Source: Paenibacillus albus
GTDB taxonomy: Bacteria; Bacillota; Bacilli; Paenibacillales; Paenibacillaceae
Assembly (NCBI RefSeq): GCF_003952225.1
Contig: NZ_CP034437.1
Location: 6,491,001 to 6,555,000 of the forward strand
DNA: 64,000 nucleotides
Direction: 5' to 3'
Positions 25,919 through 34,716 of this stretch are shown piece by piece. Numbering within the stretch: position 1 is the stretch's first letter; the number at the start of each line of letters is the position of its first letter. The translations under genes and the position numbers were made by a program. A model generated the notes under the pieces. The model did no database searches and was not told the origin of the DNA. It saw nothing but the letters and a program-made list of their open reading frames with translations.

Positions 25919-26959
25919 TTAGAGTGTCATCTCCTTCAAGTAACCTTCGGCAGCTTCCCTTGCGATGATATCGTGCTGGATGAGGTCCCGAATGGACATG
26001 TCCAGCGTATGCATGCCGAGCGCCCGGCTTGTCTGCATGACGTTCGGAATCTGGTGCACCTTCTCGCTGCGAATCAAATTCGCAACCCCGGCGGTATTGA
26101 TCAGCAGTTCCGTTGCTGCACGTCTTCCGTTGTAATTGGCCGTTGGGAACAACCGCTGCGACAGCACACCGAGCAGTACAGAAGCGAGCTGAATCCGAAC
26201 TTGCTGCTGCTGATTCGGCGGGAACACGTCGATAATCCGGTCGATCGTCGAAGGAGCATCCGTTGTATGCAGCGTACCGAGCACAAGATGGCCGGTCTCT
26301 GATGCCGATATCGCCGTTGAGATCGTCTCTAAATCCCGAAGCTCGCCGACTAATATGACATCCGGATCCTGCCGCAGTGCTGCGCGCAGCCCGTTCGAGA
26401 AGCTCATCGTATCGTGACCGACCTCACGCTGCACGATAATGCTCCTCTCATGCCTATGCAGATACTCGATCGGATCCTCAAGCGTAATGACATGCTTGCG
26501 CTCCGTTTTATTCAGATAATCAAGCATCGAGGCTAGCGTCGTCGATTTCCCGCTGCCGGTAGGCCCGGTGACCAAGAACAAGCCTTGCGGCTTCGTGCAT
26601 ATTTTCTTCAGTACTTCAGGTACATGAAGCGTTTCCAGTGATGGAATGTGTGAGGGTATAATCCTCAAGGCTAAGCTGATATGCGCCCGTTGGTAGAATA
26701 CACTTACCCGGAAGCGGCAAATTGTCGGAAGCGCATACGCTAAATCCAACTCGCCCTTCTCCTCGAACTGCGCCCACTCCGCTTCACGGACAATGACTCG
26801 CGCCATCTGCTCCGTATCCGCTGCGGTAAGCACTTTATCGCTATACTCCCTCAGGCTGCCGTTAATCCGAAGAATCGGAGGTGAACCAATCGTCAAATGG
26901 ATATCGGACGCCTTCTTGTTAAAAGCGGCAAGCAGCAGTTCATCAAGACTTTCTTTCAC
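25919..26959 (-). CDS. pilT: Pilus retraction ATPase PilT
   Basis: 346 residues from a GTG after GGAGGGATAGC. N-terminal PAS-like domain (ASDIHLTIGSPP), Walker A VTGPTGSGKSTT near 125-135, Asp box, Walker B with ILVGELRDLET, His box TLHTTDAPSTIDRIID, and the AIRNLIRE-type C-terminal segment as SIRDLIQHD. A dedicated PilT implies retractile pili (twitching, DNA uptake or adhesion). Confidence 0.97.
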   Translation of the reverse strand: MKESLDELLLAAFNKKASDIHLTIGSPPILRINGSLREYSDKVLTAADTEQMARVIVREAEWAQFEEKGELDLAYALPTICRFRVSVFYQRAHISLALRIIPSHIPSLETLHVPEVLKKICTKPQGLFLVTGPTGSGKSTTLASMLDYLNKTERKHVITLEDPIEYLHRHERSIIVQREVGHDTMSFSNGLRAALRQDPDVILVGELRDLETISTAISASETGHLVLGTLHTTDAPSTIDRIIDVFPPNQQQQVRIQLASVLLGVLSQRLFPTANYNGRRAATELLINTAGVANLIRSEKVHQIPNVMQTSRALGMHTLDMSIRDLIQHDIIAREAAEGYLKEMTL

Positions 26960-26969
26960 GCTATCCCTC

Positions 26970-28628
26970 CTATTCCCCGATCGCGACCTGAAGCACTTCT
27001 TCGGTCGTCGTTAACCCCTGCGCAACCTTCATCAGACCGTCATCCATCAGGAAGGTCATGCCGCTGTTCTTCGCGTAGTCCCGTATCGTGCCGAGCGGGC
27101 TGTTATCCATAATCAGCTTGCGGATTTCGTCATTAATGACGAGCATTTCATGGATGGCAATCCGTCCCTTATATCCCGTCATGCTGCAGTTGCTGCAGCC
27201 TTTGCCGCGGTGGATGCGCTCGACATGAATCCCTCGGCTGCGGAAAATCTCCGATTCGCGAACCGTTGGCGAATGCGGCTGACCGCAGTCACGGCAGATG
27301 CGCCGGACAAGCCTTTGCGCGACGATCCCGGCTAGCGACGCCGCAACGAGAAACGGCTCGATCCCCATATCTACCAGCCTTGTGATCGTGCTGATTGAAT
27401 CGTTCGTATGGATGGTGCTGAGTACGAGATGGCCTGTTAATGCGGCCCGCATCGCGATTTCCGCCGTTTCCGTATCCCGGACCTCGCCCACCATGATGAT
27501 GTTAGGATCCTGCCTTAGAATCGCCCGAAGTCCCGTAGCGAAAGTTAAGCCGACATTGGCATTCACCTGAATTTGATTGACTCCTTCGAGCTGGTATTCA
27601 ACCGGGTCCTCGACCGAAATAATGTTGACCTTATCGGTGTTCAGCCGATTGAGCGCCGCATAGAGGGTGGACGTCTTGCCGGAACCCGTAGGCCCCGAGA
27701 TCAGTACGATGCCGGTAGGGCGTTCGATCATTCGTGTAAATCGCTCATAATTGTCGGGGTGGAAGCCCATCCGATCCAATTCCTTGAATGTATTGGTAGA
27801 GTCCAGTATCCGCATAACGATCTTCTCGCCATAGACGGTAGGCAGCGTGGATACGCGGATATCGATTTGATACCTGTCGACATGCAGCTTGATCCGGCCG
27901 TCCTGAGGAACACGATGCTCGGTTATGTTGAGATTCGACATGATCTTGATGCGGGCGATTAGCATATTCTGCATCTGCTTCGGTAGTACGCGGTCGGTTA
28001 GCAGCACGCCGTCGACCCGGTAACGAATGACCAGCTTGGAATCATGAGGGTCAAAATGGATATCGCTCGCTTTGTTCGCGGCTGCACTCTGCAAGATCTG
28101 GTTGACCAGCTTGACGACCGGAGAATCATCCTCCAGGAAGCTGTCTTCCCGTGTATCTTGAACTTGCTGCTCCTCGATGAGCATCTCCATCGAATCGTCA
28201 ATCCCGTAGTACCTGTTGATCGCTCGGTTGACGTCTTCTCTCGTGGCGATCACCCGTTCAATTTTGAAGCCGGTGGCCATTTGCAGATCCTCGATCGCGA
28301 TAAAATCAAGCGGATCTGCCATAGCGACATGAAGCCTATCGTTCTCGATCTTAAGCGGGATCGTCATGTAGCGCTCGGCAAGCTGCTTCGGAACAAGATT
28401 CACTATTTTCTTATCGATGACATATTGGTAGAGACCGACGAAAGGTATCGAGAGCTGACTCTCGAGCGCCTTCATAATCTGACGCTCGGTAACAATGCCC
28501 TCTTGAATAAGCAGCTCGCCCAGCTTCTGATTGCCCTTCTTAAGCTTGAGCGCATATTGCACTTGTTCGTTCGTAACTAAGCCTGCTTCAATCAGCAGCT
28601 CACCTAGCCGTCTTCCCTGCTGTTTCAT
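26970..28628 (-). CDS. pilB: Pilus extension ATPase PilB (GspE family)
   Basis: 552 residues from the ATG after GAGGGTGGACAGG; a GTG 9 bp upstream is less well placed. The N-terminal GspE-N/MshEN-type region contains RRLGELLIEAGLVTNEQ and LGELLIQEGIV. This repeat pattern can bind c-di-GMP in MshEN proteins, so second-messenger control is possible (inference). Walker A SGPTGSGKTSTLYAAL, Walker B MVGEVRDTET, and a four-Cys zinc motif (CRDCG and CSNC) are present. It powers pilin polymerisation. Confidence 0.97.
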   Translation of the reverse strand: MKQQGRRLGELLIEAGLVTNEQVQYALKLKKGNQKLGELLIQEGIVTERQIMKALESQLSIPFVGLYQYVIDKKIVNLVPKQLAERYMTIPLKIENDRLHVAMADPLDFIAIEDLQMATGFKIERVIATREDVNRAINRYYGIDDSMEMLIEEQQVQDTREDSFLEDDSPVVKLVNQILQSAAANKASDIHFDPHDSKLVIRYRVDGVLLTDRVLPKQMQNMLIARIKIMSNLNITEHRVPQDGRIKLHVDRYQIDIRVSTLPTVYGEKIVMRILDSTNTFKELDRMGFHPDNYERFTRMIERPTGIVLISGPTGSGKTSTLYAALNRLNTDKVNIISVEDPVEYQLEGVNQIQVNANVGLTFATGLRAILRQDPNIIMVGEVRDTETAEIAMRAALTGHLVLSTIHTNDSISTITRLVDMGIEPFLVAASLAGIVAQRLVRRICRDCGQPHSPTVRESEIFRSRGIHVERIHRGKGCSNCSMTGYKGRIAIHEMLVINDEIRKLIMDNSPLGTIRDYAKNSGMTFLMDDGLMKVAQGLTTTEEVLQVAIGE

Positions 28629-29541
28629 CCTGTCCACCCTCGCTTCGCACAGTTGACTCGATCCGATTTACCGGCGCGTAATAATCCTCAGAGATGCGTT
28701 CTTTCTTGATAACGGCATTATTGGCATCGACTGTCAGGCGGTAGATAACGGCGTAAACACCAGGCTTCCCGCCATTTCCTCCGGTTGCCTTGAATTGCTT
28801 GACCGTGCGCGGAGCTATGATTTGCTCGTCTTCCATCGTAATTCGATAGGTTGTCTCAAGCGGAGCGCCTGCCAGATAGGTGTACAGCACCCCGTTGTAA
28901 TATTCAAGGAACAGCTTGTAAGGCGTATCGTTGGTGTTCGCGAACTTGAGATCGACGTGGCCCGGAACCATTTTGGCTTCATAGCCGAACTTATCATAAT
29001 CTGGAAGCGATCGGCCAATAGAACGCTCTAGGAGACTGAAGTTGCTCTTGAGAACGACGGAATAGATTCCGGTTGCAAGCACGCTCAGCGCATTCGAGTC
29101 CGCCGGCTGCAGCTCCTCTAGGGCGCCGAGCAAGGAGAACGCATGCTTCGGTTCAATTACGGTTCCGTTTAAGAATTCCGTCCATTTCGTGAGCAAGCCG
29201 CTTGTGTCTCCAAATGCAATCGCACTCTGCGAGACCAGCTTGTCCTCTCCCGACAGCTCCAACAGCTGCTTGAGATATCCCTCTTGGTAGGAGATATCTT
29301 TGCCTTGCGCGAGCAAGTCTTTAATGACGTCCTGCGTTCGCTTGAACTCGCTCAGCTTAAAGCCTTCCGTCTGCGCGATCCGTTTCTTATCGGCTTCCAT
29401 CTGTTTCTTGACATCGGGGGATGCGGTTGTGTAATCGGCACCGCCCTTCGTCTCGACTGTTTCAGCCGAGCTTAATTGGGTGTATGTACATGATAGGGAT
29501 GCAATACAGAGTGCAACCGCCAGTTTCTTCGCCATTTTCAT
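28600..29541 (-). CDS. Secreted VanW-like protein within the pilus operon
   Basis: 313 residues with a signal peptide (KKLAVALCIASLSCTYTQLSSAE). The C-terminal half shows the VanW pattern: IEPKHAFSLLGALEEL, LSVLATGIYSVVLKSNFSLLERS, then VPGHVDLKFANTNDTPYKLF. The N-terminal half is charged and helical. VanW domains occur in extracytoplasmic proteins of Firmicutes with no defined reaction. It overlaps the start of pilB, so it is part of the pilus operon, perhaps guiding the fibre through peptidoglycan (inference). Confidence 0.75.
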   Translation of the reverse strand: MKMAKKLAVALCIASLSCTYTQLSSAETVETKGGADYTTASPDVKKQMEADKKRIAQTEGFKLSEFKRTQDVIKDLLAQGKDISYQEGYLKQLLELSGEDKLVSQSAIAFGDTSGLLTKWTEFLNGTVIEPKHAFSLLGALEELQPADSNALSVLATGIYSVVLKSNFSLLERSIGRSLPDYDKFGYEAKMVPGHVDLKFANTNDTPYKLFLEYYNGVLYTYLAGAPLETTYRITMEDEQIIAPRTVKQFKATGGNGGKPGVYAVIYRLTVDANNAVIKKERISEDYYAPVNRIESTVRSEGGQDETAGKTAR

Positions 29542-29570
29542 AGGAATATGTCCGACCTTTCAGATTGTTT

Positions 29571-30092
29571 TCACTTGTATTGGATTGCCTGACCGCTCGC
29601 TAATCCAGTTATAGCTGTCATATTCAGAAGCACAATCTTCGTTTGAATCTTATAGGTGCGGGCAGAAGCTGCGACATCACCTTGAATATCGATTTCGAGC
29701 AGATTCCCTGTTGTGTAGGAGAATGTCGCTTGAATGCTTTGCTTGCCTTTGACGTCTTTGATGAAATTAGAAGTTACGCCTGTTGAAGACTTCTTGAGAA
29801 TGGATTTGGGTGTAACGCTGCCTGTATAAATACAGTTGAAGCCGGATGCGGGACATGCCGCTGCCGAGACGATGCTGACCTCCTTCGCATATCGAAGTTC
29901 TTTGGTGAGCATCATGGAAGCCAGTTGAACCTGGTCATGCAAGCTGCTTTTCTCTTGACCCCCGCTGTAGGTGCGAACCCCGATGAGCATGACGGGAACC
30001 GCAACGGAAAGCACAAGGGCGAGTATTACGATGGCCGCCAGCAGCTCCAGTAAGGTTAACCCTCGTGAATTCAACACTTTCTGACCAATCAT
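29571..30092 (-). CDS. Minor pilin, PilW/type IV prepilin-like
   Basis: 173 residues from the internal ATG after GAGGAGACAGCC. Leader MIGQKVLNSRG, then LTLLELLAAIVILALVLSVA with Glu at mature position 5. Two Cys in AAACPASGFNCIY probably form a disulfide. Beta-rich C-terminus. It overlaps the next upstream minor pilin. Likely part of the initiating tip complex. Confidence 0.85.
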   Translation of the reverse strand: MIGQKVLNSRGLTLLELLAAIVILALVLSVAVPVMLIGVRTYSGGQEKSSLHDQVQLASMMLTKELRYAKEVSIVSAAACPASGFNCIYTGSVTPKSILKKSSTGVTSNFIKDVKGKQSIQATFSYTTGNLLEIDIQGDVAASARTYKIQTKIVLLNMTAITGLASGQAIQYK

Positions 30093-30121
30093 GGCTGTCT
30101 CCTCGTCCCCGATCCTTGTCA

Positions 30122-30439
30122 TCATTGCGATAAAATGACTTTAAGCTTGTCATTACCTTGAATTATCTCTGTAGCCACTTTTCCCGTGAGCGTAATGCCC
30201 AATGAACCCGGATATGTATAGGACCAGAGGTCTGTGCCAGCGGTCTTCTGTTCTAAATTTAGCTGCGCTTTATACAAATTCTCGCCTTGCTTGCCGACCC
30301 TGGTAATAACGTTTGACCCTCTAATGAAATAACCGAGGAAAGCCGTAAGCAGAATGACGAGAATAACGCATGCAGCCAGCACTTCTATTAACGTAAAGCC
30401 ATTCTCTCTCTTGATAGACTTCATAATAGATGTTGTCAT
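30122..30439 (-). CDS. Minor pilin, PilV-like
   Basis: About 105 residues. Class III leader ending KRENG followed by FTLIEVLAACVILVILLTAF. Short globular part without Cys. The start could be any of three in-frame ATGs (30451, 30439, 30424); the middle one has GGGGATGAGAGAG ahead of it. Part of the minor pilin set X-V-W encoded at the head of the operon. Confidence 0.82.
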   Translation of the reverse strand: MTTSIMKSIKRENGFTLIEVLAACVILVILLTAFLGYFIRGSNVITRVGKQGENLYKAQLNLEQKTAGTDLWSYTYPGSLGITLTGKVATEIIQGNDKLKVILSQ

Positions 30440-30454
30440 GATCTCTCTCATCCC

Positions 30455-31598
30455 CTAACCTCCCCAATTGGTTTTATTGTAGGTGGCCTTGACGGGAGAA
30501 ACCTGGCCTGTATACGCCGTATAGGTGAAGCTGGCAGACGGACCTGCAAAAGAACTGCCTGACAGGTCTAAACTCTTCGCGATGATCTGCCCGGAAAATT
30601 TGATTGAGCCATGAAACGAAATATCCGCTGAAGGCGCGTAAATGGCCACATCCTCAAGTTGTACACCCCCACCTACATCGAGGTGTCCGTTCTTAGGAAA
30701 AAAGCGACAGTCGAATTGGCGGCGCCTTTGACGGCAATTTTGGTATTTCCATTAACGTCCAGGCTGGGGAAGAAGAGAAAAACTCGCCCGATCGAACCAG
30801 ATTTCTTCTTGTTCACATTGATCGTTAATGTTGTATTACCGGATATATCGTTCAATCGGGTCATATCCAGTGAAATATCTGTATCGTCTACTTCAACCGT
30901 TATGACGTTATCAGCATTTTTTTAAGATCCTTATAACATCCACTGACTTTCGGTGCATTATCAGCCGGCAGCGACCACTTGCAATTTGCGTCAAGATAGC
31001 TCGGATATTCCCCTTCCGGATAGGTGCGTTTCGCATCGTATGCGGGAGTCGGGTCCTGCACTACTTTCGGATCAAACGTATACACCGAATTAGACAAGTT
31101 CGTAGCGACATCGCCGATAACCTTTGTATTACCGTTCCCTGTAATCTTATTAGCCACAACTACGGTCTCGCTGCCGAATGAGAACCCCGTGGTCATTTCT
31201 AGAATTAGCGTCGTCTTCTCCTGGACATTATTTACTTTACCCGTTGAAATAATTTGCAGCTTTTGTGTCGTTCCGGACACTGGATCTGGTTTCACTTCTA
31301 CGTTGAAGGTTCTCGTGCTGTCGAGTGGATCCAAGCGGACATTGACGTTCTTAATTTGGCTGTTGAGGGTAGCCATATCTGTTTGAATCGTTTGATAGTT
31401 GTACGTCTTGATGATGTAGTCGGCGATCGCATTGGCGCCTGACTTCGCAAGATAGTAGGCCTGGAGCTTCTTCTCCTGATAATCTTCGCGCTTCATGCCG
31501 TTGGCGCTTACGCTGATCAAGGATACTCCCAGGATGATCAGGACAGTTGCAATCATTATAACGAGCGGAAGCGCAATTCCTCTTTCGTTCCTCAGCAT
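30455..31598 (-). pseudogene. PilX-like minor pilin/exported adhesin split by two apparent frameshifts
   Basis: The first gene of the pilus operon. The first part (31598 to 30900) starts MLRNERGIALPLVIMIATVL, a PilX-type N-terminus. Its frame ends at TAA just after an A7 run near 30920; with one more A the frame continues as DNVITVEVDDTDISLD. That second part (about 30900-30673) ends after a T6 run near 30697; one more T restores PKNGHLDVGGGVQLED, which runs to 30455. The joined protein would be about 380 residues with a beta-helix-like, polymer-adhesin-type C-terminus. Either both lesions are real, or the gene is phase-variable, or the runs are miscalled. Confidence 0.75.
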
Positions 31599-31872
31599 CG
31601 CTGCATCGACCTTTCCTATGAACTTACAAAGTCTGCTTCATTTCATTGTAATGCGACTTTATTACCACTTTTCCCTATCGCTTCAAGGCAGAGTTTATCA
31701 CATTAATTGGAATATTGTCTCTAGCTTTATAAAAATTTCCTAAATTTTTTGAGACTCGCACTTCGGCTCCGGTTAAGCGTTTTCAGTCATTTGTTACTTC
31801 CAGGCTCGCCCCCAACTTTTCCGCATCATTTCGCCATATTTCGCAATACTTTTCGACATTTAACGTAAATTA

Positions 31873-31887
31873 GTAGAAGCGCTTCAC
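31873..31887. promoter_or_regulatory. cre-like palindrome upstream of the pilus operon
   Basis: GTAGAAGCGCTTCAC, core GAAGCGCTTC. It lies about 275 bp before the first pilin gene, too far for a simple roadblock unless the leader is long. It may instead belong to the decayed carbohydrate gene beyond it. Confidence 0.35.
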
Positions 31888-32899
31888 GATTCAAGATCCT
31901 AATGATCTCGACATACGACCTACAGAAACACCCCATAAACTCACTTTATAAATTGTATATAATTTACAATTAATATAAGGTATTCCACTTTTATTAGCCT
32001 ACTAAATTCAAGTATAAAAAATAAAATATTACAATATATTGAAAAATTAATATAATAATATCCATAGGAGCAGTCCTCTGTATATACTGGTATACAAATC
32101 CAATTTATATGCTATTGTATCTACGCACCTCGCAGTCCTACAGGTCGACTCGATTGAGTCATGACGTCAATCAACACACGAGGGGTAAAGTACTGAATGC
32201 AAACGTATACTCGATAGGATAGGATAAGATAAGCTCGACTACCCGCATGGGACGGTCGTTGAAGTGTACAATGCAAGTACATACCCGTATTACGAGCTTA
32301 CGTTGAAATCGGGCGAGAACGCATCTTAGAGGATTCGGTGGGAGCTTGCGGTTCAAGTGCACGGTTCAACGCACACCATGAGGGAGGCATAAATCGTAGT
32401 CATGAATGTGAAAACGCTGGTCATTGGCTTGTAAGTCATGCTGATCTACTGGCTATCCTTACACGTATCCTTCCTAGATACGCTATTTTTACCTTCAAGA
32501 AACTGACGAGAGTCCTCTTCGGCACCGTCGTGACGTCGATTATTGGTAGAGAGCATGTATCGGTATATTCGATTGCCAATCTGCTGTACCATTAATCTCT
32601 TTTCCTATATACTCGACAAAAAGCAGCATCGTAGTCTATAAATCTCATCTTTATCACATTATAGTAACGAAGTTAAGTTATGTATAATACATAAATGGTT
32701 ATGTAACATAGCCGACAATCTATCTGCGATAACACACTTTAAACGCAAAAAGGTTCCCGGATAGGGAGCCAATTCGTTGCGAAGAGATAGACGACCCGGA
32801 ATTCAACCAAGAGTGATTTGATGACGTGCAGATACACCTTGAAAGGTTCTTAGAGCGGCGATTCCCTGAGAGATGGAGCGAAAGGCGCACATTTACGCG

Positions 32900-33175
32900 A
32901 ACGTGGAGAGTACGAACATAGTTTGGGACGAAAAAAAGAGAACGCATCGACATCACCTTAACACTAAATCCTCAAAGCTTCGGTTATGTCGAACTGTATG
33001 CAGACAGCCCAACGGTAGGAGAATATCTTGGCAGAGTTGAAGTGCAAGCGGCAAACGGCGGGTGGCAAACATTTCGGCAGCAATTAAGCCTTTATACGGT
33101 GTTCACAACCTCTATTTTAAATTCCAATGTAACGGCAAAACGCTTGGCGAGCTCTCTCATTTTGCGTTTGCATAA
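32900..33175 (+). pseudogene. 3' remnant of a CBM6-like carbohydrate-binding protein
   Basis: Plus-strand reading IDITLTLNPQSFGYVELYA (from about 32947), then GEYLGRVEVQAANGGWQTF. One missing G near 33100 shifts the frame; after it GVHNLYFKFQ and GELSHFAFA-stop follow. The order (GGWQTW-like, GVHDLYFVF-like, then FA-stop) is the C-terminal half of a family 6 carbohydrate-binding module, usually attached to xylanases or GH43 enzymes. No catalytic part is recognisable upstream. Confidence 0.65.
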
Positions 33176-33189
33176 AAAAATAACGACAA

Positions 33190-33220
33190 ACAAGGTGCCC
33201 CCGAAGGGATGACACCTTGT
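33190..33220 (+). terminator. Terminator downstream of the CBM6 remnant
   Basis: ACAAGGTG-loop-CACCTTGT followed by TTTTAGTC on the plus strand, 15 bp after the remnant's stop codon. It supports the idea that a plus-strand gene once ended here. Confidence 0.75.
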
Positions 33221-33518
33221 TTTAGTCTAGCAAGCTTATTCAAATCGTCTATGTCTATCCCGCTCCGAGGCAAATTTCCCTGTGTGCGGTTAAAGTAAAA
33301 CGTTTCTCGCCCTACTTGTGATACGGTTCACCGCGCTGTCTGTAACTGTACATAGATGCCATCCAAACCGGATGCCCCTTAATTCTAATCGACAGTCAAA
33401 ATGATTTTGTCGATGTTTTTGTTCCATGTATTTATGATCATCGCTTGTGTCCAGCTGTATACGCGATCAATTACCTACCAAGAACGTGTATCTTCATGTC
33501 ACTAAACCAAAGAAAAAA

Positions 33519-33557
33519 GAGGCGTCCCACAAGTTCGGTGAACTCATGAGAAGCCTC
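33519..33557 (-). terminator. Minus-strand terminator of the dispersed family
   Basis: GAGGCGTCCCACAAGTTC-GGT-GAACTCATGAGAAGCCTC followed by TCTTTTTTCTTT on the minus strand. The nearest upstream minus-strand gene ends at 33895, on the other side of the groEL tail; the gene it originally served may have been lost. Confidence 0.75.
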
Positions 33558-33572
33558 TAGTTTTCTGCCGAT

Positions 33573-33590
33573 GTTACCCATTAGTTACCC
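33573..33590. repeat. Tandem GTTACCC repeats beside the right groEL tail
   Basis: GTTACCC at 33573-33579 and 33584-33590, 11 bp apart. The same spacing and orientation occur at 20500-20517 (GTTACTC, GTTACCC). They look like integrase arm-type sites. Confidence 0.5.
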
Positions 33591-33643
33591 AAAGGACAAC
33601 CTCGCACCTTCAACCCCTTATAATTCAAGGGTTTTGGGCATTT

Positions 33644-33662
33644 CTTACATCATGCCGCCCAT
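33644..33662 (-). other. groEL 3'-end fragment, candidate attachment site (right copy)
   Basis: The same 19 bp as 20365-20383; the minus strand reads ATG GGC GGC ATG ATG TAA preceded by another ATG (MMGGMM-stop). To its right the prophage begins; to its left lie the arm-like repeats of the 13-kb segment. Confidence 0.65.
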
Positions 33663-33777
33663 CATGGAGTCGGTTTTATTCGCTTTTATGTTTGTTCGAT
33701 TTCAAGAGTTAAAGCTAATAATTTCATTATTACACGTAATTACGCAACGATTTCATTCGGGTTTGAGCGGAAAGTTT

Positions 33778-33817
33778 GTGAGGTTTTGCGTGAGGTTTTC
33801 GAAATATGTGAGGTTTT
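33778..33817. repeat. Three direct repeats of GTGAGGTTTT
   Basis: Copies at 33778-33787, 33790-33799 and 33808-33817. They lie on the prophage side of the groEL tail and resemble arm-type integrase sites of a different specificity from the GTTACCC pair. Confidence 0.5.
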
Positions 33818-33894
33818 GATTACCGATGAGAAAGCATACTCCCGAAATCCTTTATATTTCAAGGATCAGGTAGTGTCTCGCACTCAAATTCCCC

Positions 33895-34281
33895 TCACAT
33901 ATATACCGGACGCTTACACTTGATGCACATATAGATGTGCTTGCGACCGATCCACTGCCAGCGGAAACGTCCTCGCGCTTTGCAATCGCATATGCCGTTC
34001 TCATATATGTTCGGCCACGACACCTTTGGTCTCTCTTCTTTCCTCTGAGCTACTACGTAAGGTATTATTGCGGGCTCATACAACTCAACTAGGCCATTAT
34101 CATGGATGAAGAGTATGTGAGTCTGTCGATTTGGGAGTGCACATTTGTAGATGGCGAAGTTCCTCTCACGGCCAGCGTGGTTGAGCTCACCAACCTTACT
34201 TAATGCGTTTAGCGCAACCTCTTTTGACTCATACTTGCGATATTTCATGTCCATCAGTCCTAATGAAGTTCCTTTAACCAA
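33895..34281 (-). CDS. Prophage-end protein with zinc-ribbon-like C-terminus, unknown
   Basis: Up to 128 residues. The longest reading begins with TTG at 34281; an ATG at 34248, 9 nt after AGGA, is an alternative start. The C-terminus has CDCKAR and MCIKCKRPVYM, a four-Cys arrangement suggesting a small zinc ribbon. The middle (ILFIHDNGLVELYEP) is a beta-type domain. It follows the 34285 gene by 3 bp, forming a two-gene unit at the extreme prophage end, the usual place for lysogenic cargo. No function recognised. Confidence 0.65.
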   Translation of the reverse strand: MVKGTSLGLMDMKYRKYESKEVALNALSKVGELNHAGRERNFAIYKCALPNRQTHILFIHDNGLVELYEPAIIPYVVAQRKEERPKVSWPNIYENGICDCKARGRFRWQWIGRKHIYMCIKCKRPVYM

Positions 34282-34284
34282 TCT

Positions 34285-34662
34285 TCACATAATATTATTA
34301 AAAACAATTGCAATATACTGCCCGAACTTCTTCGAAATCTCTGCTCGGACAAGACTTCTGAGCATTTCAAATACACCTCGATATCCTTTGTTTACGTACT
34401 CATATTTAAAAGCTGACTTTTCACGCACTTCAGCGGAATCAACTTTCCACATCTTAATGTCCATCGCACGGAGCTGCTTTCGAATATCCGCTAGATCAGC
34501 ATGAATGGTATTCTGCAGCTTTTCGAGCGCTATTAAGTATAAACTCTTCATCATTTCGTCTGATTCCTGCATCCCTTGCTTCTGCTTTTCAACCACATCA
34601 AGCATCATGGGCAGAAGGCAGCAGTCTTTGATCATCACAAGTTCTTCTGGAGTGGAGATCAT
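34285..34662 (-). CDS. Hypothetical prophage-end protein, mostly helical
   Basis: 125 residues, helical throughout, rich in Lys/Glu/Met, with no Cys motif, signal peptide or membrane segment. It contains HADLADIRKQLRAMDIKMWK and ends GQYIAIVFNNIM. It starts after a GGTGATTATAT region and has its own upstream gap after a terminator. Forms a unit with the zinc-ribbon protein gene. No family recognised. Confidence 0.6.
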   Translation of the reverse strand: MISTPEELVMIKDCCLLPMMLDVVEKQKQGMQESDEMMKSLYLIALEKLQNTIHADLADIRKQLRAMDIKMWKVDSAEVREKSAFKYEYVNKGYRGVFEMLRSLVRAEISKKFGQYIAIVFNNIM

Positions 34663-34716
34663 ATAATCACCTCATCGGTATTATATGCGAACATTAGTTC
34701 GTTTATCAACACAAAA

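Larger units (their letters stand above)
31599..33894. other. 2.3-kb region with no intact gene
   Basis: Contains the probable promoter zone of the pilus operon (right of 31598) and a cre-like palindrome. An AT-rich stretch follows (31920-32150). Plus-strand debris comes next: an open frame ending SIANLLYH at 32595 and a CBM6-like tail ending at 33175. Then come two terminators, direct repeats and the second groEL tail. I see no intact open frame with a ribosome site. Confidence 0.6.

Noticed and set aside
31740..31800. Possible c-di-GMP riboswitch in the pilus operon leader
   Set aside because: GC-rich segments are present, but no conserved aptamer core is recognisable.
32330..32380. Group II intron-like end sequence (GCTTGCGGTTCAAGTGCACGG)
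   Set aside because: Only a superficial resemblance to the 3' domains of group II introns; no reverse transcriptase gene and no convincing domain V/VI fold.
32338..32595. 85-codon plus-strand frame ending SIANLLYH
   Set aside because: No ribosome site and no recognised domain; the frame begins in unrelated-looking sequence and lies among debris. Treated as a remnant, not a gene.
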